Source of the DNA: Clostridia bacterium
GTDB lineage: Bacteria > Bacillota > Clostridia > UBA1381
Length of the DNA stretch: 33,695 nt
Direction of reading: 5' to 3'
Assembly (NCBI GenBank): GCA_900751685.1
Contig: CAADSR010000300.1
Coordinates: 1-33,695, forward strand
Shown here: one piece after another, positions 23,131 through 31,815 of the stretch
How positions within the stretch are numbered: position 1 is the first letter of the stretch
How the letters are laid out: every line of letters begins with the position of its first letter
The notes under the pieces: model-generated
The model's input: the letters and a program-made list of their open reading frames with translations, nothing else
Told to the model about the DNA's origin: nothing
Databases searched by the model: none
Translations under genes and position numbers: made by a program

Positions 23131-24150
23131 TTATAAATACCATACTAGAAATCCTGCCAATCCCAGGAGGCATAAAACAAAGGTCACGCTTCCAAATACG
23201 GCAACAATCTTTTTTTCACTCCATCCGCACATTTCAAAATGGTGGTGGATCGGGCTCATTTTAAAAATTCTTTTTCCGGTCAGTTTAAATGAAGCTACCT
23301 GTAAAATAACGGATAACGCCTCCAAAAAATAAATAAATCCTGCGATCAAAATGAAAAGAGGCATCTTCATTCCAACGGCCATTACAACAATCACGCCGCC
23401 CAAAAATAATGACCCGGTATCTCCCATAAATACTCTTGCGGGATATTTATTGTAAATTAAAAAGCCTAATAACGCACCTACAACGCTGGCAGCTAAACTC
23501 ATGCTCCCACTTTGCTGCAGCAACGCAGCCGTTGTGAAGAAAAACAATGCAACAATGACTGTTACTGTAGTTGCCAGGCCATCCAGGCCATCTGTGAGAT
23601 TTACTGCATTTACCGTTGCTGTAACTGCAATCAATACAAATGGGATATACAGCCATAGGGGCATCGTCCATGAAAGTGATGTAAACGGAATGATAATTGT
23701 TGTTTGAAGCTCCCCTGTTTGTTTTAAAACCAGGATATACACAACGGTCAGCAGCATTTGAAGTAAAAATTTCTGAATTGCCGTCAATCCCAGGTTTCTT
23801 TTTTTGACGACTTTAATATAGTCGTCCACAAAGCCAATCACGCCAAACCCCAATGCAATCACAAACATCAAAAGCCCCTTCCAGGCAAGGATATCCGCAT
23901 TGCCTTTAATGGCCATCAAAACCAAGTTGATTGAAACAGCCACACCGATCCCTACAATAAACATAATGCCGCCTATAGTCGGTGTACCAGACTTTTTCTG
24001 ATGCCAGCTGGGTCCTTCTTCACGGATCTCCTGTCCGAATTTAAGTTTATGTAACCAGGGAATAAAAACCGGCCCCAATACTGCTGTTACTACAAAAGCA
24101 AGCAAACAGGGTAAAATTGAAACAAGTATTCCATTTTTCATCAGTTCCAT
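23131..24150 (-). CDS. mraY: Phospho-N-acetylmuramoyl-pentapeptide-transferase MraY
   Basis: 339 residues, about 10 membrane helices. It transfers phospho-MurNAc-pentapeptide from UDP to undecaprenyl phosphate, making lipid I. Motifs seen: SWHQKKSGTPTIGG, GFVDDYIKV with the metal-binding Asp pair, NAVNLTDGLDGLA, FMGDTGSLFLG, and the histidine-rich KMSPIHHHFE. ATG 24150 follows GAGAGG by about 10 nt. 23 bp behind murF and 22 bp ahead of ftsW, so clearly co-transcribed. Confidence 0.97.
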   Translation of the reverse strand: MELMKNGILVSILPCLLAFVVTAVLGPVFIPWLHKLKFGQEIREEGPSWHQKKSGTPTIGGIMFIVGIGVAVSINLVLMAIKGNADILAWKGLLMFVIALGFGVIGFVDDYIKVVKKRNLGLTAIQKFLLQMLLTVVYILVLKQTGELQTTIIIPFTSLSWTMPLWLYIPFVLIAVTATVNAVNLTDGLDGLATTVTVIVALFFFTTAALLQQSGSMSLAASVVGALLGFLIYNKYPARVFMGDTGSLFLGGVIVVMAVGMKMPLFILIAGFIYFLEALSVILQVASFKLTGKRIFKMSPIHHHFEMCGWSEKKIVAVFGSVTFVLCLLGLAGFLVWYL

Positions 24151-24173
24151 TCTTTTAAATCCTCTCTTTTCGT

Positions 24174-25544
24174 TTATTTTATCTCTGAAACCGTTTCATA
24201 AATAGTTTCAAACCTCATCCCCCTTGACGCCTTGACCAGCACCGCATCCCCGGCCTTTACATACTTTTTCACATAAGAGCATGCCTGTTCGGTTGTTTCA
24301 AAAGCATAAACAGTGACGCCTGCCTCTTCTGCGGCCTTTGCCAAATAAAAAGCATTTTCCCCTGCCGTGATTAAAACATCAATCTTTTTTTCCGCCACAC
24401 TTTTTCCTAATTCCTGATGCGCTTTTTTCGCAAAGCCCCCCATCTCCAAAATATCTCCGAGGATGGCCACCTTGCGCTGCCCTGGTGCATCTGCTAAAAC
24501 GGATAATGCTGCCCGCACCGAATCCGGCGAAGCATTGTAGCAATCATTAATAATAGTGATCCCATTTTTTTCTTCTACTGCCATCCTCATTGCAGTCAAT
24601 TCAAAACCGGCAATCCCCTGCAGGATATCCTCCATCGGAATATTAAACTGCCGCCCGACACAAATAGCGGAAAGGGCATTGTACACATTATGCTCTCCTG
24701 CAACCTGCACTGCAACCGGATATTCGTTGCCGTCAACGCACGCAGTAAAGCGGATCCCCTGAATCCCCCCGCTGACAATATCTTTTGCCACAACATCGTT
24801 TTCAGGATTATGTATTCCATAATAAATGACCTGATATTCCCCTTTTTCTTTTATGGTTGATAAAAATGGGTCATCCCCATTGACGATCAACACATTATGC
24901 GGGCCAAATTGTTCTGCCACCTCCATTTTTGCTTCAAAGATCCCCTGCTGGGATCCCAGCTTTTCAATGTGTGACATTCCGATATTTGTGATCACCGCAA
25001 CATCCGGCTGGGCAATAGAAGCTAATTTACGGATTTCTCCAAACCCGCTCATCCCCATTTCAATCACCGCCGATTGATGCTCTTTTTCCAGCTGGAATAT
25101 CGTCAGTGGTACACCGATTTCATTATTGAAGTTGCCTTGTGTCTTTAGGGTACGGTACTTCTTCCCCAAAACAGAGGCAAGCATGTCTTTTGTTGTAGTC
25201 TTACCCACGCTCCCGGTCACTGCTACTGTCGGGACAGGATATTGTTTTTTATAGGCCCTTGCCAAATCCGCCAGGGCTTCAAAGGTATCCTCTACCCGGA
25301 TCACAGCCCCCTCCGGTGGTAATATAATATCCTTTTGTGTAAGAACAGCGGCTGTCCCCTGCCCCCATACGTTATCAATAAAGTCATGCCCGTCAAACCG
25401 TTCTCCTATAATAGGAACAAACAACATTTGTTCTCCGGCCTGCCGGCTATCCGTTGTCACAGACCGGATCACAGATTCTTCTTCTCCGCACAAAAGCTGT
25501 CCGTTGACAGCTTTTGTAATTTGGGAAATCGTCATTTCCTGCAT
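24174..25544 (-). CDS. murF: UDP-MurNAc-tripeptide--D-Ala-D-Ala ligase MurF
   Basis: 456 residues. Cytoplasmic ATP-dependent ligase that adds D-Ala-D-Ala to complete UDP-MurNAc-pentapeptide. An N-terminal substrate domain (about 1-90, TTDSRQ) is followed by the ATP-binding GSVGKTTTKDM, GNFNNEIGVPLT, EMGMSGFGEI, TNIGMSHIE and NDCYNASPDS, and a C-terminal domain with GDILEMG and VLVKASRGMRFE. Start choice: AAGGAAGG precedes ATG 25544 by about 11 nt and a TTG at 25550 by 5. ATG 25544 gives the usual family N-terminus and avoids the long extension to 25583. A terminator-like hairpin lies between murE and this gene. Confidence 0.95.
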   Translation of the reverse strand: MQEMTISQITKAVNGQLLCGEEESVIRSVTTDSRQAGEQMLFVPIIGERFDGHDFIDNVWGQGTAAVLTQKDIILPPEGAVIRVEDTFEALADLARAYKKQYPVPTVAVTGSVGKTTTKDMLASVLGKKYRTLKTQGNFNNEIGVPLTIFQLEKEHQSAVIEMGMSGFGEIRKLASIAQPDVAVITNIGMSHIEKLGSQQGIFEAKMEVAEQFGPHNVLIVNGDDPFLSTIKEKGEYQVIYYGIHNPENDVVAKDIVSGGIQGIRFTACVDGNEYPVAVQVAGEHNVYNALSAICVGRQFNIPMEDILQGIAGFELTAMRMAVEEKNGITIINDCYNASPDSVRAALSVLADAPGQRKVAILGDILEMGGFAKKAHQELGKSVAEKKIDVLITAGENAFYLAKAAEEAGVTVYAFETTEQACSYVKKYVKAGDAVLVKASRGMRFETIYETVSEIK

Positions 25545-25600
25545 CTTCAATAAATCCTTCCTTCTATCTTGAATGGAAACCATATCTGAAATAAAACGAA

Positions 25601-25640
25601 AAAAATGTCCAGGCAGTACCCATGCACTGCCTGGGCTTTT
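25601..25640 (-). terminator. Intrinsic terminator between murE and murF
   Basis: A perfect 9-bp GC-rich stem, CCAGGCAGT (25609-25617) with ACTGCCTGG (25626-25634), 8-nt loop. On the minus strand ACATTTTTTTCG follows; on the plus strand GCTTTTTTATT follows. It starts 6 nt after the murE stop, inside what is usually one operon. No clear new promoter is seen before murF. Confidence 0.75.
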
Positions 25641-27080
25641 TTATTTGTTCAAAAACTGGTATACAATCACCCGTTCATCAAAATCATGTTTTTCTCTTCC
25701 AATAATTTGATACGTCTCCTGTCCTTTTCCGGCTAAAATAACCACATCATCTTTTTTCGCAAAATTCATTGCATAGCCGATCGCTTCCCGGCGGTCAACG
25801 ATCACCGTATAATCGCCTTGTGTTTTTTTCATGCCTTCCTCAATATCAGCGACGATCTTTTCTGGCGCTTCTGTCCTTGGATTATCTGACGTAATAATGC
25901 TATAATCCGATAAACGGCCTGCAATTTCCCCCATGATCCCACGCTTGGTCGCGTCCCGGTCGCCGCCGCAGCCGAATAAGGTAATCACGCGCCCTTTGGT
26001 AAATTCTTTTACTGTGCTGATGATATTTTCAAGGCCATCCGGCGTATGCGCATAATCAATAATAACAGTATAATCTGTGTTCGTGGGAACGACTTCAACC
26101 CGGCCGATAACGCCGCAGGCCTCTGCCATTCCTTTCTGGATCTCCTGCATGCCAATTCCCAGATGGAGTGCGCATCCAATCGCACTCAGTGCATTATAAA
26201 CACTGAATTTTCCCGGAATGGAAATGTGCATTGGATAGGTTTGTGCCTGGTATTCTATTTCAAAATCAACACCGCGCGCTGAAACCTTCAGGTCCTTTGC
26301 CATAAGGTCACAGCCGTTTTCCAGGCCGGCTTTTAAAATTGGGCAGCTTTTATCCGCACAGATCCGCTTACCGCCCGCATCATCATAATTGACAACGCCA
26401 AGGTCACACATATCAAACAGCTTTGCCTTCGCTTCAAAATACCGCTCCATCGTACCATGAAAATCCAGATGATCCTGGGTAATATTCGTAAATACACCAA
26501 TATCAAATTTGCAGCCATAAACACGGTCCAATGCAAGGGCGTGGCTAGATACTTCCATCACCACATACTCTGCACCGCCACGGACCATTTCATCAAAAAG
26601 CTGCTGCAATTCCAATGCATTTGGCGTGGTAGGGGTCGTGCTTTGAGTTACCAGTACCTTATCTCCAATAATATTTTGATTGGTACCAATAATACCGACA
26701 CATTTTCCGGCAGATTCCAAAATGCTTTTGATCAAATACGTCGTTGTTGTTTTTCCATTTGTCCCGGTCACCCCGATCAAACAAAACTTCTCCGACGGAT
26801 TTTGATAAAACGTCGCCGCCAGATGGGCCACCATTTTCCTCGTATCCTGCGTATAGTAAACTGGCACCTTTACATCCACCGTATCTTCCGCCACGATGAT
26901 TGCCGCGCCTTTTTTTTCTGCCATTTGCGCATAGATATGCCCATCCTGTTCAAAGCCTTTGATACACACAAAGATATTTCCCGGTTCCACACAGCGTGAA
27001 TCATAAGCGATCCCTGTAATATCCATATCCTCGTGTTCGCGGAGCCATCCTTCGCCCAATAGTTTGCTCGCTAACATCAT
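25641..27080 (-). CDS. murE: UDP-MurNAc-L-Ala-D-Glu--meso-diaminopimelate ligase MurE
   Basis: 479 residues. Cytoplasmic ligase adding the third stem-peptide residue. Domains: N-terminal UDP-binding (about 1-95, GIAYDSRCVEPGNIFVCIKG), the ATP-binding centre with GVTGTNGKTTTTY, MEVSSHALALDRV and FTNITQDHLDFHGT, and the C-terminal domain with FGCGGDRDATKR and SDNPRTEAPE. The DNPR motif is the meso-diaminopimelate-type signature, so the wall should be A1-gamma DAP peptidoglycan. ATG 27080 (or the adjacent ATG 27077) follows a weak GGGGG site. It lies 46 bp behind the PBP gene. Confidence 0.96.
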   Translation of the reverse strand: MMLASKLLGEGWLREHEDMDITGIAYDSRCVEPGNIFVCIKGFEQDGHIYAQMAEKKGAAIIVAEDTVDVKVPVYYTQDTRKMVAHLAATFYQNPSEKFCLIGVTGTNGKTTTTYLIKSILESAGKCVGIIGTNQNIIGDKVLVTQSTTPTTPNALELQQLFDEMVRGGAEYVVMEVSSHALALDRVYGCKFDIGVFTNITQDHLDFHGTMERYFEAKAKLFDMCDLGVVNYDDAGGKRICADKSCPILKAGLENGCDLMAKDLKVSARGVDFEIEYQAQTYPMHISIPGKFSVYNALSAIGCALHLGIGMQEIQKGMAEACGVIGRVEVVPTNTDYTVIIDYAHTPDGLENIISTVKEFTKGRVITLFGCGGDRDATKRGIMGEIAGRLSDYSIITSDNPRTEAPEKIVADIEEGMKKTQGDYTVIVDRREAIGYAMNFAKKDDVVILAGKGQETYQIIGREKHDFDERVIVYQFLNK

Positions 27081-27126
27081 ACTCTACCCCCATTATTCAT
27101 CCATTCCATATAAATCCAACCATTTA

Positions 27127-29400
27127 TTAATCTGATGCAGAATGACGGAATTCTACTCCAACCACGGTAGAAGGCGCCACTTTTTCACCGGCTGCAACAC
27201 TTTGTTTTACTGCGTAAGCTCCCTTGGAGTCGGTCTGCCCGGCACCAACGATTTCAAAATTCAAACCCAGTCCCGTCAATGTCGCTTTTGCATCACTGAT
27301 GGACAGTCCATTCAAATTCGGAACTGTAACAGTCTTTGTCTCTTCCTGCTCATCCATATACAGGACGATCATTGAGTTTTCTGCTAAAACCACCCCTGGC
27401 TGCGGCAGCTGGCTGACAACCTGCTCTCCTTTACCGGAGGTTTTTACTTTAAAGCCAACATCCGTTGCTTTTTTCTTTGCGTCTTCAACGCTCAATCCGC
27501 GTAAATCCGGAATCTCAATCATATTCTCCGGCTCTTCCCCTTGCGCGTACTGACGTTCTACACCTAAATAATCTAAAACATCTTCCATGATTTCACCGGC
27601 CAATGGTGCTGCGATCGTACCGCCGTACTTATTTGCCACCTGCGGCTCGTCAAGCATGACCAGGCACACGATTTCTGGATCATCTGCCGGGGCAAAACCA
27701 ATAAAAGAAGAAATACGTTTATCCGTACCACGCGGTGCTTTTTCTGAGGTACCGGTCTTCCCACCGATCCGGAATCCCTTTACATAAGCATTCTTACCGG
27801 AACCTTCCGGAGACGACACGACGGATTCCAGGATCTCACGCATGGTATCTGATGTTTCTTTTGAAATAACCTTATTCACGACTTCCGGCTGATAGGTTTT
27901 GATCACACCATTCTCATTCCGGATCTCCTTTACGATCTGGGGCTTCATTAGATCCCCGCCATTGACCACTGCCGAAACGGCCCGGACTAATTGGATCGGC
28001 GTGATCTGGAACCCCTGTCCGAAGGCACTGGTCGCAATATCCGTCTCGCTCATTTTTGTTTTGTAATAAATACTGCCGGATTCCCCGATGAGTTCAATAT
28101 TTGTTTTCTCGGTTAATCCAAACGCATTAAAATATTCCATGAACTTATCCGAACCAAGCCGCAGGCCCAGTTCCATAAATACAGGGTTGCAGGAGTGCTG
28201 TACCCCTTGTAAGAAAGTCTGCTGCCCATGCCCTGTTGTTTTGTGGCAATTGATCTTCCGGTCGCCTACGATCTTGAAACCAGGACAATTAAACGGGGAA
28301 TCCAGGGCTACAACCCCTTCTTCCAGCGCCGCTGCCGCCGTTATGATTTTAAATGTGGATCCAGGCTCATATGTATCTGAAACCGCTTTGTTCCGCCACA
28401 TTTTATTACGCATGGCGGCGATCTTTTCCTGGTTCAGCGCCTCTGCATCAACATTGTCTGGATTTTCACCCTTACTTTCCGCCTGTTTTTTGAGCGCGGA
28501 ATCATAGCTGAAGTCAATCGCATACTTTTCAAACTGTGATACGTCATATGGATTATTCAAATCAAAGTCCGGCTTTGTTGCCATCGCCAGGATCTCGCCC
28601 GTTTTGGGGTTCATAATGATCCCCGCTGCGCCTTCTTTCAATTGCTGCTCTGTAACTGCCTGCTCCAGATGCTTTTCAAGGAAATGCTGAATTGTCTCAT
28701 CAATGGTCAATACCACGTCCGCACCCTTTGCAGCGTCCATATAGGACTCATATTCCAGCTCATCCAACGAGGTCCCGCTGGCCGTTTGCGCAGAAAGTAC
28801 ACTGCCGGTCCGGCCGGTAAGCACCTCGTCAAACGTCATTTCGATCCCCTGGAGGCCATTATTATCATAGCCTGTAAACCCAACCACATGGGGCGCTACA
28901 TTATAAGAGTAATAACGCTTGGAATCCTCCTCAAAATACACCCCTTTAAAATTGGCAGCCAATGTTTTATCCACACTGCTGTCACGCAATAACTGGATCT
29001 GTTCTGTCTCTTCCACACTAAGCCTTTTTTTAATGACCTGATAACGGTTTGATTTTGTTAAAAGGCTATAAATCTTATCATACTCCATATTCAAGATCGG
29101 AGCTAATTTGGTTGCGATCACTTCGGCATTCCCACTTTTTTTGACATCCTGCGGATTGCAAACCAACGTATTTACTGACGCACTTTCTGCAAGTGCTTTC
29201 CCATTCCTGTCGTAGATCTCGCCCCGGGAGGCCGTAACAACGGTGGAGCCTGTTTGCTGGTTCCTGGCAGCCGTTTTTAACTCTTCTCCCCGGACAATTT
29301 GCCAATAGGCAATTTTAAAAATCAATACAAATAAACATGCTAGAAATATGCTAAACAAAACAACGGCACGTTTTTTTATTTTGGTCAAAGACGATATCAT
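27127..29400 (-). CDS. Division-specific class B penicillin-binding protein with two PASTA domains (PBP2B/SpoVD/FtsI type)
   Basis: 757 residues. DD-transpeptidase that cross-links septal peptidoglycan with FtsW. One membrane anchor (about 12-33), a dimerisation domain starting near TGSTVVTASRGEIYDRNG, and a transpeptidase domain with the catalytic serine in EPGSTFKI (about residue 347), SCN (about 404) and KTG in GGKTGTSEKA (about 548). Two C-terminal PASTA domains follow (about 635-695 and 700-757, IPDLRGLSVEDAKKKA and VPNLNGLSISDAKATL). Two PASTA units fit vegetative PBP2B as well as SpoVD-type proteins, so no symbol is forced. AAAAAGGA is 8 nt before ATG 29400. ftsL lies directly upstream. 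Confidence 0.95.
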   Translation of the reverse strand: MISSLTKIKKRAVVLFSIFLACLFVLIFKIAYWQIVRGEELKTAARNQQTGSTVVTASRGEIYDRNGKALAESASVNTLVCNPQDVKKSGNAEVIATKLAPILNMEYDKIYSLLTKSNRYQVIKKRLSVEETEQIQLLRDSSVDKTLAANFKGVYFEEDSKRYYSYNVAPHVVGFTGYDNNGLQGIEMTFDEVLTGRTGSVLSAQTASGTSLDELEYESYMDAAKGADVVLTIDETIQHFLEKHLEQAVTEQQLKEGAAGIIMNPKTGEILAMATKPDFDLNNPYDVSQFEKYAIDFSYDSALKKQAESKGENPDNVDAEALNQEKIAAMRNKMWRNKAVSDTYEPGSTFKIITAAAALEEGVVALDSPFNCPGFKIVGDRKINCHKTTGHGQQTFLQGVQHSCNPVFMELGLRLGSDKFMEYFNAFGLTEKTNIELIGESGSIYYKTKMSETDIATSAFGQGFQITPIQLVRAVSAVVNGGDLMKPQIVKEIRNENGVIKTYQPEVVNKVISKETSDTMREILESVVSSPEGSGKNAYVKGFRIGGKTGTSEKAPRGTDKRISSFIGFAPADDPEIVCLVMLDEPQVANKYGGTIAAPLAGEIMEDVLDYLGVERQYAQGEEPENMIEIPDLRGLSVEDAKKKATDVGFKVKTSGKGEQVVSQLPQPGVVLAENSMIVLYMDEQEETKTVTVPNLNGLSISDAKATLTGLGLNFEIVGAGQTDSKGAYAVKQSVAAGEKVAPSTVVGVEFRHSASD

Positions 29401-29452
29401 CTCATCATTCCTTTTTCCTGATTTCTCGTAAAAGCCGATTTTTTGCGCCCTT

Positions 29453-29941
29453 TTAGCTTATGCTGAACAATTCGATAATATTCCCCATCAGTTTATGTAA
29501 GGCCTCCCCGAAGCGGTTTCCCAGGCTTTCCACTTCTCCCGCCGTCACTTCGGTCACATCATCCTGCTTTACATTCACATAAATCATCTGATATTTTTCA
29601 GGGCGCTGCATTCCCAGTCTGCTGCTTGCTTCCTGCTCAATTTTTGTCAAGTCTACGCTTTGTTCCAATTCAAATACCTTTTGACTGGTATAAGACTGCA
29701 TAGAGGCCAGTTCCTTCTGCATGGACACGATCTGTTGCTGGGTCTCATGCACTGCGACAAATTTTGAAATCATAAAACCCGCTGCAAACGCCATAATTAC
29801 AACATATAAGATTCGTTTAAGATTCTTTACTTTCCGCATCTGCGCTTGGTCCTTTTTTATTTTTCTTTTTCTTTTGGTTACTCTTTGTACTTGTTGATCT
29901 GTTTGTGGCTCTAGTTCATAAGCCAAATTTCCATATCCCAC
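29453..29941 (-). CDS. ftsL: Cell-division protein FtsL-like (septum-forming initiator family)
   Basis: 162 residues with the FtsL plan: a basic cytoplasmic tail (KRKRKIKK), one membrane helix at about 44-62 (ILYVVIMAFAAGFMISKFVAV), then an extracellular leucine-zipper-like coiled coil (HETQQQIVSMQKELASMQ) and IEQEASSRLGMQRPEKYQMIYV, typical of FtsL/DivIC. It bridges divisome subcomplexes. Start choice: AAGGAG is 7 nt before GTG 29941, so the gene starts with GTG. Position between rsmH and the PBP supports FtsL despite low family conservation. Confidence 0.88.
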   Translation of the reverse strand: MGYGNLAYELEPQTDQQVQRVTKRKRKIKKDQAQMRKVKNLKRILYVVIMAFAAGFMISKFVAVHETQQQIVSMQKELASMQSYTSQKVFELEQSVDLTKIEQEASSRLGMQRPEKYQMIYVNVKQDDVTEVTAGEVESLGNRFGEALHKLMGNIIELFSIS

Positions 29942-29952
29942 AACAATTCTCC

Positions 29953-30882
29953 TTACAATTTTTCAGCCACGCGGAGTTTCGCGCTTTTTGCCCGCGGATT
30001 TTGTTCGCATTCTTCTTCCGACGGCAGCACCGGTTTCCTGGTGATAACGCGGACAAGCGGCTGCTTTCCGCAAACACAGACCGGAAATTCTTTCGGACAA
30101 CAGCACCCCCGCGCCAAGTCCGCAAACGTCTGTTTTACCAGCCGGTCTTCCAAAGAATGAAATGTAATAATTGCAAGCCTTCCACCGCTTTTCAAGTGAC
30201 TTACGGTCTCTTCGATTGTATTGTGTAAAATTTCAAGCTCCCCGTTCACTTCGATCCGGATCGCCTGAAATACACGCTTAGCAGGGTGCCCACCCTCCTG
30301 GCGTGCTTTTTTCGGGATCGCCGCCTTTATCAAGTCAACAAGCTGCCCTGTTGTTTGTACAGGGCCGCTCTCGCGCGCTTCCATGATAAACTGCGCAATC
30401 CTGGCAGACCATTTTTCCTCGCCGTATTCATAAAAAATACGCATCAAGTCTTCTTTTGTATAGGAGTTTACAACATCATATGCGGTCTTCGTCCCGCTTT
30501 GGTTCATCCGCATATCCAACGGCGCATCCTGCATATAGCTAAAACCACGCTCTGCCTGGTCCAGCTGGTAGGAGCTTACGCCCAAATCAAACAGGGCACC
30601 GTCTATTTTATGGATCTCCAGCTCTTCTAAAATGCTTGTAATACTGCTAAAATTTTGGTTTACAAAGCACACCCGTCCATCAAAGGGCGCCAATCTTGTT
30701 TTTGCTGCCTCGATCGCTTGCCGGTCCTGGTCGATTCCGATCAAACGGCAATCGGCACGGGACAATATCTGGTAAGAATGCCCCCCGCCGCCAAGTGTGC
30801 CATCCACATAAAGGCCTCCGTCTTTTATCTGGAGCGCCTGAATGCTTTCTTCTAATAATACTGATACATGTTTAAAATTCAT
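29953..30882 (-). CDS. rsmH: 16S rRNA (cytosine-1402-N4)-methyltransferase RsmH (MraW)
   Basis: 309 residues. SAM-dependent enzyme that methylates C1402 in the ribosomal P-site. Motifs: HVSVLLEE, the SAM loop VDGTLGGGGHS, LIGIDQD, DLGVSSYQLDQAERGFSY, LDMRMNQ, PAKRVFQAIRIEVNGEL, and ITFHSLEDRLVK. A cysteine-rich segment RGCCCPKEFPVCVCG near 265 is a common Firmicutes feature. AGGAG is 8 nt before ATG 30882. 11 bp behind mraZ. Confidence 0.97.
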   Translation of the reverse strand: MNFKHVSVLLEESIQALQIKDGGLYVDGTLGGGGHSYQILSRADCRLIGIDQDRQAIEAAKTRLAPFDGRVCFVNQNFSSITSILEELEIHKIDGALFDLGVSSYQLDQAERGFSYMQDAPLDMRMNQSGTKTAYDVVNSYTKEDLMRIFYEYGEEKWSARIAQFIMEARESGPVQTTGQLVDLIKAAIPKKARQEGGHPAKRVFQAIRIEVNGELEILHNTIEETVSHLKSGGRLAIITFHSLEDRLVKQTFADLARGCCCPKEFPVCVCGKQPLVRVITRKPVLPSEEECEQNPRAKSAKLRVAEKL

Positions 30883-30893
30883 TCTCAGAGCTC

Positions 30894-31343
30894 CTATATA
30901 TTTAATCCATATTGTAAAATGCCATCAATTACAATATCATCAGACAAATCATCCTGATAGGAGTTCCAAGTCCCGCTATCCCAGATCTCAAGCCTGGTAT
31001 TCGCGCCTACAAGCATAATATCCTTTTCCAGCCCGGCAAAATCCATAAGCCGTTTTGCAATTGGGATCCGGCCCTGCTTGTCTACTTCACAGGCAGTCGC
31101 CTTACCAAAAAATACGCGAACAAATGCTGCCGCGTTTTTATCTGTAGTAGTCGGCAGCATCTTTATTTTTTCCGACATCCGTTCCCATTCATCTTCTGTA
31201 TATAGGTGCAAACATGGGTCTTTCGCAGACGGCGAACGTGTAATATATACAGTGCTTGAAATTTTCTCTCTGACCTTTGCCGGTAAAATCATACGGCCAC
31301 GCTCATCCAATTGGCGTGGATATTCATCTACAAAACAAGCCAC
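30894..31343 (-). CDS. mraZ: Transcriptional regulator MraZ
   Basis: 149 residues with two SpoVT/AbrB-like swapped-hairpin domains, each with the DxxGR signature: DERGRMILPAKVRE (about 13-26) and DKQGRIPIAKRL (about 88-99). MraZ forms ring oligomers that bind repeats upstream of its own gene and control the dcw operon. Start choice: AAAGGCGGTG is 7 nt before GTG 31343, so a GTG start. The N-terminus MACFVDEYPRQLDERG is typical. Matching repeats lie at 31404-31447. Confidence 0.95.
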   Translation of the reverse strand: MACFVDEYPRQLDERGRMILPAKVREKISSTVYITRSPSAKDPCLHLYTEDEWERMSEKIKMLPTTTDKNAAAFVRVFFGKATACEVDKQGRIPIAKRLMDFAGLEKDIMLVGANTRLEIWDSGTWNSYQDDLSDDIVIDGILQYGLNI

Positions 31344-31403
31344 TGCTGTTCACCGCCTTTCTTAATAATCTTAGAGTTTTTTGCTGGCGCCTGGGTAGAT
31401 TTT

Positions 31404-31447
31404 CACACGCTCTCACTTCTCTACCCATACGCTCCCATTTGCTCCCC
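31404..31447 (-). promoter_or_regulatory. MraZ-box operator: five repeats with exact 10-bp period
   Basis: Read on the minus strand: GGGGAGC, TGGGAGC, TGGGTAG, AGTGAGA, TGTGAAA, whose first bases fall at 31447, 31437, 31427, 31417 and 31407. The exact 10-bp spacing and TGGG/GTG cores match the known MraZ recognition pattern. They lie 60-105 bp before the mraZ start and just downstream of the predicted -10, a position suited to repression. Confidence 0.8.
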
Positions 31448-31455
31448 GCATAACC

Positions 31456-31484
31456 ATTTTACTCTAAAATTAAAAAAAAGGCAA
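31456..31484 (-). promoter_or_regulatory. Promoter of the mraZ/dcw operon
   Basis: Minus strand: TTGCCT (31479-31484), 17-bp spacer, TAAAAT (31456-31461). The predicted start near 31449 falls at the edge of the MraZ boxes. Confidence 0.6.
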
Positions 31485-31554
31485 TATGTTTTTTCAATTT
31501 TTTAAAGGCCCTGCACCAAAAAAACAGGATTTTTACTTGTTTTTCAGTTCCCCC

Positions 31555-31583
31555 TTGTAACCATTGTAAAAATAGGATATAAT
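31555..31583 (+). promoter_or_regulatory. Promoter upstream of tex
   Basis: TTGTAA (31555-31560), 17-bp spacer, TATAAT (31578-31583). It would give a leader of about 225 nt before the tex ATG. A nearer tex promoter was not convincing. Confidence 0.55.
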
Positions 31584-31815
31584 AACGCTATCGTTACAAA
31601 ATCTCACACATATAGATATATGGAAATATTTTTCGTTTCCATACAACATCTTGGGGTTTAATTTATTTTAACACAAAACCTTCTGTTTGTGAATCCCTTT
31701 CTTAAAATTTCTTTTCATTTTTGTTACAGATTTTTTTCGTTTTGATGTCACGTTTTTTAGAAGGTTTGGATAAAATCAAAAAAAGAAATACTTTTAGACA
31801 GGAGAATACAGCTTT

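Larger units (their letters stand above)
31344..31815. other. Divergent mraZ/tex intergenic region
   Basis: No gene. From left to right it holds the mraZ leader, MraZ-box repeats, the mraZ promoter (minus), the tex promoter (plus) and a long AU-rich tex leader with one hairpin at 31619-31643. Confidence 0.7.
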
